Below are positions 1 to 8,330 of a stretch of DNA of 64,000 bases, in pieces; positions within the stretch are counted from its first letter, which is position 1; each line of letters opens with the position of its first letter. Source of the DNA: AC-32 sp963717725 (GTDB lineage Bacteria > Actinomycetota > Thermoleophilia > Gaiellales > Gaiellaceae); assembly GCA_963717725.1 (NCBI GenBank), contig CAVQWS010000027.1:62001-126000 (forward strand), read 5' to 3'. The notes below the pieces were generated by a model. The model made no database searches, was not told where the DNA came from, and saw nothing but the letters and a program-made list of their open reading frames with translations. The position numbers and the translations under genes are program-made.

Positions 1-632
1 TTGACGGGGTACCACTCGATCGTGCCCACGACGCCGCGGTAGCCATACGACTCGACCACGTGCGTGACGTTGCCGAACAGGATCGGCGCCGAAGGCGGCG
101 GCACGAGGCTCTTCGGGAACCCCTCCTGCGTGATCCGCCGGGTCGAGATGCGCCCCTTGGCATCGACTCGCGACACGAGCAGTCGGCTCTTCAGGGTCGG
201 GCCGTTCCAGCGCGTGTAGCTGATCGTCGGTAGCCCGCGGCGGCCGAGCGCCAGACCCGGCCAGCCGAGCCGGAAGAGCGCGCCCACCTTGGCGACCCGA
301 ATCGTCTGCCAGCCGATCGAGCGCGGGCGCACGAGGACGATCGTGCGGTCGTCACCGCTCTGCACCAGCGCAACCGGCCCCGCGGCGCCGATCTCGAAGG
401 CCACCGCGCTCGAGCCTGGAGGCACGGTTGCCGTCGCCTTCCGCGTCCAGTTACCTGTCGGCGCGCGCGTGGCGACGAAGAGCGTCGAGTTGTGCACCCA
501 CGCGACCGAGGGCGTGCCCTTCGCATCGAGCGCGAGCAAGCCGTCCTGAACGCCGCGCGCAACAACCTCCGCCGAGGCCCCACCGGCGGTGACCAGCGCA
601 ATCGCGGCGATGGACGCCGCTGACCGGAGCAT
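1..632 (-). CDS. Secreted protein, 3' end outside window
   Basis: An open frame runs from an ATG at 632 to the left edge without a stop, so the C-terminus is missing. The first about 20 residues (basic start, Ala/Ile/Val-rich core, Ala-rich end) look like a cleavable signal peptide. The visible mature part is a beta-rich sequence with repeated Trp, Val and Thr and no cysteine pairs. I do not recognise a family; an exported beta-propeller-like protein is possible. A -10-like TAAGCT (complement of 642-647) lies 9 nt before the ATG. It is divergent from the next gene with 57 bp between them. Confidence 0.7.
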   Translation of the reverse strand, partial: MLRSAASIAAIALVTAGGASAEVVARGVQDGLLALDAKGTPSVAWVHNSTLFVATRAPTGNWTRKATATVPPGSSAVAFEIGAAGPVALVQSGDDRTIVLVRPRSIGWQTIRVAKVGALFRLGWPGLALGRRGLPTISYTRWNGPTLKSRLLVSRVDAKGRISTRRITQEGFPKSLVPPPSAPILFGNVTHVVESYGYRGVVGTIEWYPV

Positions 633-689
633 CCTCCGACGAGCTTAGCCGCTTGTCACGACATTCACTACGGCGATAGGCTCGCCGCC

Positions 690-1211
690 GTGCGGAAGGT
701 CCTCTTTCTGAGCGTGGTCGTCCTGGGCCTTGCAGCCTCCGCGGGGGCGATGGTGCCGCCGTTCAAGCCGGCACAGGTCGCCGGCAACTGGAAGGGCACC
801 TGGCACAACCTCACCTTCGGCAGCAGCGGGCCCGCCTTCATCCGAGCCAAGGCGATCGGCACGGGCAACAAGGCGAAGCTGAACTTCCTCTCGGACTTCG
901 GCGGCAACGTCTTCGGCTGCACCAACCCGCCTGCCGACGGCGCGACCCTGACCAGGGGCGTCGGCGCGAACCACTGGGGCCCGGCCGGGTTCGTGATCAA
1001 GGGCAACTCGAAGGCATTCGGCAAGCTGACGGTGACCTACAACAACGTCAAGAAGACGATCGCCGGCAGCGGCAGCAACCCGACCTGCAACCCGGGGCTG
1101 ACCTGGAAGGTCAACGGCAAGTTCGCCGGCAAGACGTTCAGCGGGATCGTCAAGATCAATCTGCCGGACGGGAGCAAGGCGGTCAGCAAGATCTCCCTCA
1201 AGAAGAGCTAG
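690..1211 (+). CDS. Small secreted protein of unknown function
   Basis: A 173-residue protein starting at GTG 690. Residues 1-20 form a clear signal peptide (MRKVLFL, hydrophobic core, ending near ASAGA). The mature part is Gly/Lys/Asn-rich and beta-like, with two cysteines spaced to form one possible disulfide (in FGCTNPP and PTCNPGL). The sequence repeats Trp-Lys-Gly-Thr-Trp-like elements, as in lipocalin-like or substrate-binding beta-barrels, but no family is certain. A -10-like TAGGCT (677-682) ends 7 nt before GTG, so the mRNA is probably leaderless. Confidence 0.75.
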   Translation: MRKVLFLSVVVLGLAASAGAMVPPFKPAQVAGNWKGTWHNLTFGSSGPAFIRAKAIGTGNKAKLNFLSDFGGNVFGCTNPPADGATLTRGVGANHWGPAGFVIKGNSKAFGKLTVTYNNVKKTIAGSGSNPTCNPGLTWKVNGKFAGKTFSGIVKINLPDGSKAVSKISLKKS

Positions 1212-1296
1212 GCTTCCCGCGGGGCTCAGGCCCCATCTATGCGGAACCGCTGACCGAGCACACGCGCTCTCGTTCCTTCGGCAGGGGGTTCTCCGC

Positions 1297-2634
1297 ATGC
1301 ACCGACTTCGCGGCACGCTGGCCGCACGCACGATCGGCAAGTCCTACGGCGAGACCGTCATCCTCGACGGGCTCTCGCTGGCCGTCACGCCGTCCAGCCG
1401 GATCGGCGTCGTCGGCCCGAACGGGATCGGCAAGTCGACGCTGCTGCGCCTGCTCGCCGGGGTCGAGGAGCCGGACGTCGGGTCGGTGATGCGTGAGCCG
1501 CCGGGCCTGAGCGTCGCCTACCTCGTCCAGGAGCGCGCGGCCGAGGGCCTCTCGGGCGGGGAGGCGGCGAGGCGACACCTCGAGGCGATCCTCGCCGCCG
1601 ATGCCGACGTGCTCCTGCTCGACGAGCCGACCAACGACCTCGACTTCGCCGGGCTCGAGCTACTGGAGCGATTCCTCGCCTCTCACCGCGGCGGCGTCGT
1701 CGCCGTCTCGCACGACCGCGCCTTCCTCGAGCTGATGACGAGCATCGTCGAGCTCGAGGCCGAGACGCGCCGCGTTCGGGTCTACGCCGGGGGCTGGAGC
1801 GAGTTCGCCGCCCAGCGTGAGGCCGCGCGCATACGGCACGAGTCGTCGTACGCAGGCTACGCCTCCGAGCGGGAACGGCTCGAAGAGCAGGCGCGCCGGA
1901 TGCGGCAGTGGGAGGAGCGCGGCTACGGCCAGGGGCGCAAGAAGAAGAAGTCGAAGGACGTGAAGAAGGCCGCCGCCAAGAAGCTCGGCCGGCTCGAGCA
2001 GGTCGAGAAGCCGTGGTCGCCGTGGCAGCTGCGGCTCTCGCTCTCCCCTGCTGCACGCGGCGGCGACGTGGTCGCGCGACTCTCGGGGGCGGTCGTCGAG
2101 CAGAACGGCTTCCGCGTCGGCCCGGTCGACCTCGAGCTGCGCCACGGCGACCGGCTCGCAGTGCTCGGCCGCAACGGCGTGGGCAAGACGACGCTGCTGC
2201 AGGCGCTGCTCGGCGAGCTGCCGCTGGCGGCGGGCGAGCGTCGCCTGGGCCCGGGCACCGTGCTCGGCGAGCTGCCGCAGGGCGCCGGCTCGTTCGCGGG
2301 CGACGAACGCCTTCTAGACCGCTTTGTGGTCGAGAGCGGGCTCGCGGCCGGCGAGGCGCGCTCGCTGCTCGCGACCTTCGCGCTCGGCGCCGACGACGTG
2401 CTCCGCCCCGGCCGCTCGCTCTCGCCCGGCGAGCGCAGCCGTGCGGCGATCGCGCTGCTGGCAGCCGGCGGCGTGAACGCCCTCGTCCTCGACGAGCCGA
2501 CGAACAACCTCGACCTCGAGGCGATCGAGCAGCTCGAGCTCGCGCTCGCGAGCTACGAGGGCGCGGCGGTGCTCGTCAGCCACGACCGGCGCTTCCTCGA
2601 CGCCTTCGGCGCGACGCAGACGTTGGAGCTCTAG
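1297..2634 (+). CDS. ABC-F family ATPase
   Basis: A 445-residue soluble protein with two ABC ATPase domains and no membrane segments. Walker A motifs are GPNGIGKST (about residue 40) and GRNGVGKTT (about residue 290). Signatures are LSGGE and LSPGE; both Walker B motifs end in LLLDEPTND / LVLDEPTNN, followed by SHD switches. The linker (about residues 185-235) is Lys/Arg-rich. The family acts on ribosomes in translation quality control or antibiotic resistance; which applies here is unknown. It is shorter than usual ABC-F proteins (about 520-640). Its TAG stop overlaps the stop of the convergent modC gene through a shared CTAG. Confidence 0.88.
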   Translation: MHRLRGTLAARTIGKSYGETVILDGLSLAVTPSSRIGVVGPNGIGKSTLLRLLAGVEEPDVGSVMREPPGLSVAYLVQERAAEGLSGGEAARRHLEAILAADADVLLLDEPTNDLDFAGLELLERFLASHRGGVVAVSHDRAFLELMTSIVELEAETRRVRVYAGGWSEFAAQREAARIRHESSYAGYASERERLEEQARRMRQWEERGYGQGRKKKKSKDVKKAAAKKLGRLEQVEKPWSPWQLRLSLSPAARGGDVVARLSGAVVEQNGFRVGPVDLELRHGDRLAVLGRNGVGKTTLLQALLGELPLAAGERRLGPGTVLGELPQGAGSFAGDERLLDRFVVESGLAAGEARSLLATFALGADDVLRPGRSLSPGERSRAAIALLAAGGVNALVLDEPTNNLDLEAIEQLELALASYEGAAVLVSHDRRFLDAFGATQTLEL

Positions 2635-3653
2635 GACGCGAGCGGCACGAGCCGCGTGCCCGTCGCCTTGAACGAGGCGATCGCCACTCCCCCCCGCGCC
2701 AGCTCGAGGCGGTCGGCCGACGCTTCCGTCACCTCTGCCGTCAGCGGGCCGATTCGCACGCGCACGCGGTTGCCGACCCGCGAGACCGAGGCGATCTCCC
2801 CGCGGATCAGATTCAGCGCCGAGTCGTCCGCGTGGATGCGGCCGATCGAAACGTCCCACGGATAGACGACGACGCCGACGTCGCCCTGCGCGGTGTCGGT
2901 CGAGTAGACGACCTCGCCGCTCTCGAGGCGCACGCGCGTCAGCCCCTCGTCGAGCGACTGCACCCGACCGTGAAGCAGGTTGGCGCCCGTGAACGAGGCC
3001 ACGAACGGGTCGCTCGGCTGTGAGACGAGCTCGGCCGGTGAGCCGAGCTGGCGCAGCTCGCCCTCCACCAGCACCCCGACGGTCCCGGCGAGCGCCGCAG
3101 CGTCCTCGTAGTCGTGCGTGACGATCAGCGTCGGCAGCTCGAACGCCTGTAGCAGCTCCTGCAGCTCGAGCCGGACCGCGTCCTTGGTGTGCGCATCGAG
3201 CGCCGAGAGCGGCTCGTCAAGCAGCAACACGCCCGGATCTCGCGCGAGCGCCCTGGCCAGCGCGACCCGCTGCCGCTCGCCGCCCGACAGCTGGCGCGGA
3301 CGTGCCTGCGCGAGGTGGGAGATGCGGAAGCGCTCGAGCAGCTCGGCGACACGCTCCTTGCCGCCGAAAGCCACATTCCGCTCGACGCTCAGGTGCGGGA
3401 AGAGGGCGTACTCCTGGAAGACGAGCCCGACGCGACGCTCGTCCGGCGCACGGCAGACGTCCTCGTCGAGCCAGACCTCGTCGTCGAGCGCGATCCGACC
3501 GCTGGGCCGAGCCAGCCCGGCGATCGCACGCAGGACCGAGCTCTTGCCCGCCCCAGACGGCCCGACGAGCGCAACGGTGCGCTCGAACTCGAGCGCGAGC
3601 CTCAGCTCGAACGAGCGAAGAGGAAGCTCGAAGTCTGCCGAGAGGGTTGCCAC
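2631..3653 (-). CDS. modC: Molybdate ABC transporter ATPase ModC
   Basis: A 340-residue import ATPase that energises uptake of molybdate (possibly tungstate) by the modAB products. It has Walker A GPSGAGKSS near residue 34, signature LSGGERQR near residue 124, Walker B VLLLDEPLSALD and the switch His (VTHDYED). The last about 120 residues form a regulatory TOBE-like domain. Translation starts at GTG 3653, inside the end of modB (52 bp overlap), so the two are translationally coupled. It is the last gene of the operon and ends in the convergent ABC-F gene. Specificity is inferred from modA and the regulator next door. Confidence 0.88.
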   Translation of the reverse strand: MATLSADFELPLRSFELRLALEFERTVALVGPSGAGKSSVLRAIAGLARPSGRIALDDEVWLDEDVCRAPDERRVGLVFQEYALFPHLSVERNVAFGGKERVAELLERFRISHLAQARPRQLSGGERQRVALARALARDPGVLLLDEPLSALDAHTKDAVRLELQELLQAFELPTLIVTHDYEDAAALAGTVGVLVEGELRQLGSPAELVSQPSDPFVASFTGANLLHGRVQSLDEGLTRVRLESGEVVYSTDTAQGDVGVVVYPWDVSIGRIHADDSALNLIRGEIASVSRVGNRVRVRIGPLTAEVTEASADRLELARGGVAIASFKATGTRLVPLAS

Positions 3654-4408
3654 GTGAGCACCAGCTTGAGGATGACCAGCAGCGCCGCGCTGACGACCAC
3701 GAGCAGGGCGCCCATTGCCAACGCCGTGTCGAAGTCGACGCCGAACTCCTGGTAGATCGCGAGGGGCAGCGTTTGGGTCAGGCCCTGCAGGCTGCCCGCG
3801 AACATGATTGTCGCGCCGAACTCGCCCAGGCCGCGCGCGAAGGCGAGCGCCTCGCCGGCCGCGAGCCCGCCGCGAGCAAGCGGCAGTACGACGCGGAAGA
3901 ACGTGCGGCCCGGGCCGGCGCCCAGCGTGCGCGCGGCGGCGACCACGTCCGGGTCGACCGCCTCGAAGGCTGCGATCGCCTGGCGGATGTAGAGCGGGCT
4001 CGAGACGAACGCGACCGCGAGCACGACGGCGGTCTGCGTGAACGGGATGCTCGTCCCGAGCAGCCCCGCCCGGCCGAAGAGCGCGAGCAGCCCGATTCCC
4101 GCGACTGCCGGCGGTAGCACGAGCGGCAGCTCGATCAACGTCACCACCAGCGCGCGGCCGCGGAAGCGGCGGCTCGCGACCAGGTACGCGAGCGGTGTGC
4201 CGAACACGATGATCAGCGCCTGCGCGATCGCGGAGGTCTTCGCGCTGACGATCAGGGCGTCTGTTACGACCGGGCTCGACAGCTGGTGGAGCAGCTTGCC
4301 CGGCGGCACGCGCAGGAAGATCGCCGCAACGGGCAGCACGAGGAAGGCCAGCGCGACACCGGCGGCCGCCAGCGTCACCGCTCCGAACAGCGCGCGGCGG
4401 CGGTTCAT
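3602..4408 (-). CDS. modB: Molybdate ABC transporter permease ModB
   Basis: A 268-residue inner-membrane permease with about six membrane segments. The first starts just after MNRRR and carries a Leu/Ala/Val-rich core. The EAA-like coupling loop (AARTLGAGPGRTFFRVVLPLARGG, about residues 160-183) is well preserved; this contacts ModC. The ATG at 4408 overlaps the TGA of modA as ATGA. An in-frame upstream start exists, but it would run into modA and add a non-hydrophobic Arg-rich tail, so it is rejected. Molybdate/tungstate specificity follows from neighbours. Confidence 0.9.
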   Translation of the reverse strand: MNRRRALFGAVTLAAAGVALAFLVLPVAAIFLRVPPGKLLHQLSSPVVTDALIVSAKTSAIAQALIIVFGTPLAYLVASRRFRGRALVVTLIELPLVLPPAVAGIGLLALFGRAGLLGTSIPFTQTAVVLAVAFVSSPLYIRQAIAAFEAVDPDVVAAARTLGAGPGRTFFRVVLPLARGGLAAGEALAFARGLGEFGATIMFAGSLQGLTQTLPLAIYQEFGVDFDTALAMGALLVVVSAALLVILKLVLTWQPSRQTSSFLFARSS

Positions 4409-5133
4409 CGCTTGACGCGCGGGAGGAATCCGTACCGCAGCAGGAGCTTCTGGCCGGCCGGGCTCAGGACGCGCTTGACGAACGCGCTCGCGGCGGCCTT
4501 CTTGTGGCTCGCCGAGACGACGCAGATCCCGTACTGCACCTTCGGCTGCGCCCACGCCGGGATCTTCAGCACCCGCACCTTCTTCGGCACCGTGCGCGCG
4601 TCGGTCGAGTAGACGAAGCCCGCGTCGGCCTCGTTCAGCGCGACCTTGGCCAGCACCTCGCGCACGTCGTTCTCGCGGCTGACCACATTCTTGAGCACGC
4701 TCGTCAGGTTCATGTTCTTCAGCACCTGCAGCGTGTAGCTGCCGACCGGCACGCCCTGCGCTGCGATCACCAGCTTGATCCCTCTGCGCCGGAGGTCGTA
4801 GACGCTGTGGATGTCCGCCGGATTCGAGCTCGGCACGATCACGACGAGGGTGTTGCGCGTGAACACGACCGGCTTCGAGCAGAAGCCGTCCTTATGCAGC
4901 GCCTCGGGCAGCGTCGTGTTCGCCGAGGCGAAGACGTCGGCGGGCGCGCCCTGGCGGATCTGGGCGGCGAGCGTGTTCGAGCCCGCGAACGAGAAGCGCG
5001 CGCTCGGCGCGATCTTCGGGAAGGCGTCGGTCAGCGAGGCGGCGGCGAAGACCGTGGCCCGCGTTGTCTCCACCTGGGCGGCGGCGGTGCCGGCCAGAAC
5101 GGCGGCCAGCAGCGCGATGAGGACGAGCCTCAT
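4405..5133 (-). CDS. modA: Molybdate-binding periplasmic protein ModA
   Basis: A 242-residue secreted solute-binding protein. Residues 1-19 are a signal peptide (MRLVLIALLAAVLAGTAAA). The mature protein shows the ModA pattern: FAAASLTDAF near residue 31, a FAGSN-type oxyanion-binding segment, GAPADVFASAN, and VGSYTLQVL further on. No lipobox cysteine is visible in the signal peptide, so how it stays at the membrane is not clear. The ATG at 5133 overlaps the regulator's TGA as ATGA. It binds the oxyanion and delivers it to ModB. Confidence 0.92.
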   Translation of the reverse strand: MRLVLIALLAAVLAGTAAAQVETTRATVFAAASLTDAFPKIAPSARFSFAGSNTLAAQIRQGAPADVFASANTTLPEALHKDGFCSKPVVFTRNTLVVIVPSSNPADIHSVYDLRRRGIKLVIAAQGVPVGSYTLQVLKNMNLTSVLKNVVSRENDVREVLAKVALNEADAGFVYSTDARTVPKKVRVLKIPAWAQPKVQYGICVVSASHKKAAASAFVKRVLSPAGQKLLLRYGFLPRVKR

Positions 5134-5510
5134 GCGTGCTCCACCATCACGGAGGTCGCCTTTACGACCGCGGTCGCGGGCATCCCGGCTCGCAGCCCGA
5201 GCTCCTCGACCGCGTCGGCGGTGACGATCGCGACCAGACGCGCCGGCTCGTCGACGACCAGCTCGACCTGGGCGATCAGCCCGTCGACCTTGACCTCGGC
5301 GACCGTGCCGTTCAGCCGGTTGCGCGCGCTCAGCTGCCGTCGGTCGTCTTCGCCGCGGAGCCTGCGGATCTCCGTCGCCGCCACGATGCGGCGGTTCCCG
5401 CTGTCGCGCGCGGTCGCGATCCGGCCCGCGCTGTCCCAGCGGCGCAGCGTGTCGAGGCTGATCCCGAGCATCTTCGCCGCCTCGCTCGCGCTGTAGAACT
5501 GCTTCGGCAT
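5130..5510 (-). CDS. MerR-like HTH / TOBE molybdate-responsive regulator
   Basis: A 126-residue two-domain protein. Residues 3-55 form a MerR/excisionase-type winged helix (YSASEAAKMLGISLDTLRRWD). Residues about 66-124 form a single TOBE/Mop (molbindin) domain (RLNGTVAEVKVDGLIAQVEL), which in this family binds molybdate. Together they make a compact molybdate sensor that probably controls its own operon, a different build from the ModE regulator of Gammaproteobacteria. It overlaps both neighbours by ATGA. The likely operator is the direct repeat at 6103-6120. Confidence 0.85.
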   Translation of the reverse strand: MPKQFYSASEAAKMLGISLDTLRRWDSAGRIATARDSGNRRIVAATEIRRLRGEDDRRQLSARNRLNGTVAEVKVDGLIAQVELVVDEPARLVAIVTADAVEELGLRAGMPATAVVKATSVMVEHA

Positions 5511-6091
5511 CAGCTCGTGAACGTATCCAGCGCGTCGGAGACCCGGGCGAGCGGAAGCGCCGCGGGCAGCGGCGGCCCGACGCGGCGGCCACCCACCTCG
5601 CCCGCGAAGACACTCAGGTGCTGCGCCTCGCTCGCGGCAGCGCGGGCGGCGTGGTCGCGATAGAGCGGCGTCTGGAGGCTGCCCACCGCGCCGAGGTAGG
5701 CGCCGAGCGAGAGCGACTCGAGCCGCACGCCGAGCCGGCAGATGGCGACGCGCGAGGCAAACGAGCCGCGCGGGTACGAGAAGTCGATGTCCTGCGCGGT
5801 CGCGGGCACCTGGCCGGCGTTCGTGAGCACCGCGGCGACCGCGTCGTAGTGCCGCCGCTCGGCCGCCCGCGCCCGCCTCAGCTCGAACTGCGCGCCGCCG
5901 CCCGCACCGATCGCCCGGGTGTAGAAGTCGAGCGACAGCAGCTCCAGCGCGACGAGCAGGCGGGCGTAGGCGAGATCGCCGTCCGGAACGGCCGCCGAGG
6001 CACGCGAGGCAAGGCCCCCAAAGGCCGACGCGGCGACCACCGTCGCGACGCCGCGCGCCAGCAACGTCGCCCTGCTCAGCTCCCCGTCCAT
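5510..6091 (-). CDS. Ferritin-like domain protein, exported
   Basis: A 193-residue protein with an N-terminal export signal (about residues 1-33, Ala/Val-rich, ending in SRASA). The mature part is an all-helical ferritin-like bundle: LELLSLDFYTRAI, AAERRHYDAVAAVL and ASEAQHLSVFAGEV give the spaced Glu and Glu-x-x-His residues of such folds. It resembles the ferritin-like/DUF4439-type family, function unknown. The start at 6091 is chosen because TAGTAT (6100-6105) lies 8 nt upstream; an alternative ATG at 6124 would lie upstream of that element. It is the first gene of the mod operon, which is unusual. Confidence 0.72.
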   Translation of the reverse strand: MDGELSRATLLARGVATVVAASAFGGLASRASAAVPDGDLAYARLLVALELLSLDFYTRAIGAGGGAQFELRRARAAERRHYDAVAAVLTNAGQVPATAQDIDFSYPRGSFASRVAICRLGVRLESLSLGAYLGAVGSLQTPLYRDHAARAAASEAQHLSVFAGEVGGRRVGPPLPAALPLARVSDALDTFTS

Positions 6092-6099
6092 CGGCGCAC

Positions 6100-6120
6100 A
6101 TACTAGGCAATACCTAGGCA
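6100..6120 (-). promoter_or_regulatory. Promoter with direct-repeat operator of mod operon
   Basis: On the minus strand the sequence TGCCTAG occurs twice, at 6114-6120 and 6103-6109, exactly 11 bp apart (one helical turn). The second copy overlaps the -10-like TAGTAT, 8 nt before the start at 6091. Such spacing suits binding of a regulator dimer on one DNA face, and the overlap with the -10 suggests repression. The MerR-like/TOBE protein of this operon is the natural candidate; this is inference. Confidence 0.55.
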
Positions 6121-6292
6121 GCACTTACAAGGAAACCGTGAGGAACGGCCCGCATGGTGACGGACGCGACGGGCACCTGCCCCGTCTCAGCGAGAGATCG
6201 AGTAACGGCACGGTCGCCTGTGCCAGTGTTCAGGAATGACGCTTGAGGACGGCCTGGATGGGCGCCGCAGCGCCGGGTATAGGATCGCGCGC

Positions 6293-6733
6293 GTGCACTT
6301 CGCGACGAGGACCGAGATCGCCTGCCCCGCGGAACAGGTCTTCGACATGGTGGCCGACCTGCGCAACGAGACGCGGTGGAGCAGCCGGGTCAGCAGCGCT
6401 GAGCTACGGACCGGCGAGCCGATCGAGCGTGGGTCGCGTTTTTCGATCGTCAACGGCGGCACGCCGTATGAGGTGACGATCACGACCTACGACCGGCCGT
6501 CACGGCTTGTGGTCGAGGCGAGCGGAAGGCCTGACCTCACGATCGCGTATACGTTCACGCCGACCGGTGAGGGTACTGACCTCGAAAGCGTTTTTGACTT
6601 CCGCCCAAGAGGAGTTCTGAGAGTGCTGTTCCCGCTGCTTGCGCCGGTGATCCGCCGGGACGTGCCAAAGCAGTACGCCTCGCTGAAGGCGCTCTGCGAG
6701 CCTGAAGGCGACGAGGAGCGACCGATACCGTAG
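6293..6733 (+). CDS. SRPBCC (START-like) family protein
   Basis: A 146-residue single-domain protein with the polyketide cyclase/SRPBCC pattern: an N-terminal strand (HFATRTEIACPAEQVFDMVAD), central strands with FSIVNGGTPYEVTITTYDRPSRL, and a C-terminal helix. This fold encloses a hydrophobic pocket and binds or modifies lipophilic ligands; the ligand is unknown. The GTG at 6293 is chosen because TAGGAT (6280-6285) ends 7 nt upstream and homology begins at this point. An ATG at 6236 would add 19 unlike residues. Confidence 0.8.
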   Translation: MHFATRTEIACPAEQVFDMVADLRNETRWSSRVSSAELRTGEPIERGSRFSIVNGGTPYEVTITTYDRPSRLVVEASGRPDLTIAYTFTPTGEGTDLESVFDFRPRGVLRVLFPLLAPVIRRDVPKQYASLKALCEPEGDEERPIP

Positions 6734-6907
6734 GTCCGGTTCCTCGAACGCTTCAAAAGCGTCGCCGATGCGCGGTCAGAGCAAGGGCGCTCTACTGGGC
6801 CACGGTTGTTGTCACTCGAAGAGCAGAAGTGTCGGCTTTGCCGGCGCTGCTGCTGTGGAAACCAACGAGGGGGCTCTTGGGGGGAAACCGGGTTTCCCCC
6901 CATGCCC

Positions 6908-6929
6908 AACTCCCCGGGTTGGACTCGAA
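6908..6929. repeat. attL core of element 1
   Basis: This 22-bp stretch is identical and in the same orientation as 13051-13072, the 3' part of the tRNA-Asn gene. Outside these 22 bp the two sites differ. It is the usual left-over half of a tRNA 3' end after tyrosine-recombinase integration. Confidence 0.85.
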
Positions 6930-6960
6930 GCAGGCTGCAAATCGGTGTCTTTTCAGCGCC

Positions 6961-6982
6961 GAGGTGGCACCGGGGTAGGCAC
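6961..6982. repeat. Paired integrase arm-type repeats, left end
   Basis: Two related decamers, gaggtggcac and ggggtaggcac, lie 12 bp apart, 31 bp inside the left core. The same motif pair occurs near the right core at 12951-12972. The 12-bp period and position match integrase arm-binding sites. A search for more copies would test this. Confidence 0.55.
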
Positions 6983-7136
6983 CGTGCGAGCGCGTGCGGT
7001 CACGTCTTGGCGAGTTTCAGTAGCAACGGACAGTGACCACTCCGCGCCAGAGCCTTGCTCCGGCCAGGCGAGCTGCTGCCGCCTGGGCCTTTTGGGAAGT
7101 CGCGGGGGCCAGGTCACCGCTAGCCGGCTACATCAA

Positions 7137-7421
7137 TTAGGCCGACGCGACGACCTCTCGGACTTCGACGCCGTCGAGCGTGACGTCGTCGGGCGCGTTA
7201 GTCGCGATCGCGCTAATCCGATCGCCCGCGGCACGTGCGTTCTCTTCCGAGTCGAAGATGATCATCGAGAGTCCGCTCAACTCCTCACCACCGGTCGACC
7301 ACGTCCAGTACCCCGTCTTGAAACCGGGTGCGCCCGAGACCTGCGGCACAACCTGGCCGTTGAGCACTTCCCGAGTGCGGTCAGCGTTATGGATGGTCAC
7401 GCGCACGACGAGTGCATGCAT
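7137..7421 (-). CDS. Antibiotic biosynthesis monooxygenase-like protein
   Basis: A 94-residue protein of the dimeric alpha-beta barrel (ABM) type: an opening strand MHALVVRVTI, a helix with REVLNGQVVPQVSG, then GFKTGYWTW and a strand GLSMIIFDSEENARAAGD. These small barrels act as cofactor-free monooxygenases, heme-degrading proteins or simple binding proteins; substrate not predictable. The minus-strand GAAAGGAG before the ATG is a strong ribosome-binding site, unlike the leaderless core genes. It lies between attL and the integrase remnant of element 1, so it is island cargo. Confidence 0.78.
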   Translation of the reverse strand: MHALVVRVTIHNADRTREVLNGQVVPQVSGAPGFKTGYWTWSTGGEELSGLSMIIFDSEENARAAGDRISAIATNAPDDVTLDGVEVREVVASA

Positions 7422-7592
7422 CTGGGTCTCCTTTCGAGCGACGTGCTAGCTATCTCTCGGCGACCTGGCCCACGTGCGCGGGACACCGTAGAGCATCCGG
7501 CCGCGCGCTGCAGTGGGCAACGACGACATCCGGGGGGAAAGCGCGTAACAACGGCTGCCTTGTGGACACCGTCTTCGTTCGTATTCGGCCCT

Positions 7593-8330
7593 TCATCCCA
7601 GGAGCTTCGCGTAGTCGAGTTCGGCCTCGTCGACGAGCACGTGCGTGTAGGTGTTCGCCGTCACCGTCAGGTCGCGCTGGCCGACGAACTCCGCGATCCG
7701 CGCCCAGGGGACGTTGCGCGCGTGCAGCAGGCTGATCCGGCGATGCGTGAGGTCGTGCGGGCTCCAGAGCGCGACCCCTCCGGCCCTGCAGGCTTTCGCG
7801 ATCGCCGTCCGGATCGCGTCGGCGCCAGACTCGGCGAACAGACGCGCCTCGGGTCACGGAGGCGACGATGCGGAAGCGTTGCTTCGATCGTCTCGGCGAG
7901 CACCGGGTGGAGCTCGACCCACAGCGCTCGACGGGTCTTCGTCGTCGAGGCTCGAAGGCGCACGCGCTTGCACGACTCGTCGTAGTCGCCGACCAGTGTG
8001 TGGTCGATGCTCGAGACACGAGCGCCCGACCAGTCGAGCCAGAGCAGCGCGAGCCGATGCTTGGCCGGGATGCGCCAGAAGACGGCCTCCACGTCGGCCG
8101 CGCTTGGCGGGTTGATCTGCTCCAGCTCCTCGCGCGGCAGCTTGATCGAGCGATCGCGGGCGAGCGACGGCGTCGTGCGCGACCTGCGGGAAGAGCTGCT
8201 CGAGCTGCTCGCCGACGGCGAGTGGTGGACGTTGACAGCCCGGTCAGGAACAGGACGCCGGTCTGGGTGGCACGATTGCGCAGCTCGACAGAACGGGCGA
8301 TGATTCGACCCTGATTGAAACCGCGACAAA
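7593..8330 (-). pseudogene. Tyrosine recombinase (integrase 1), frameshifted
   Basis: The catalytic half of a phage-type integrase can be read in two frames. The first gives PPSAADVEAVFWRIP, then SGARVSSID with catalytic Arg I, and the Lys hairpin (STTKTRR). After a one-base loss near 7850 a second frame continues with ALWSPHDLTHRRISLLH, a Tyr-box NTYTHV, and stop at 7593. The HxxR box has Thr in place of Arg, so even a repaired protein would be catalytically poor. The N-terminal arm and core-binding domain are not recognisable. It is homologous to integrase 2 of this window. Confidence 0.8.
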
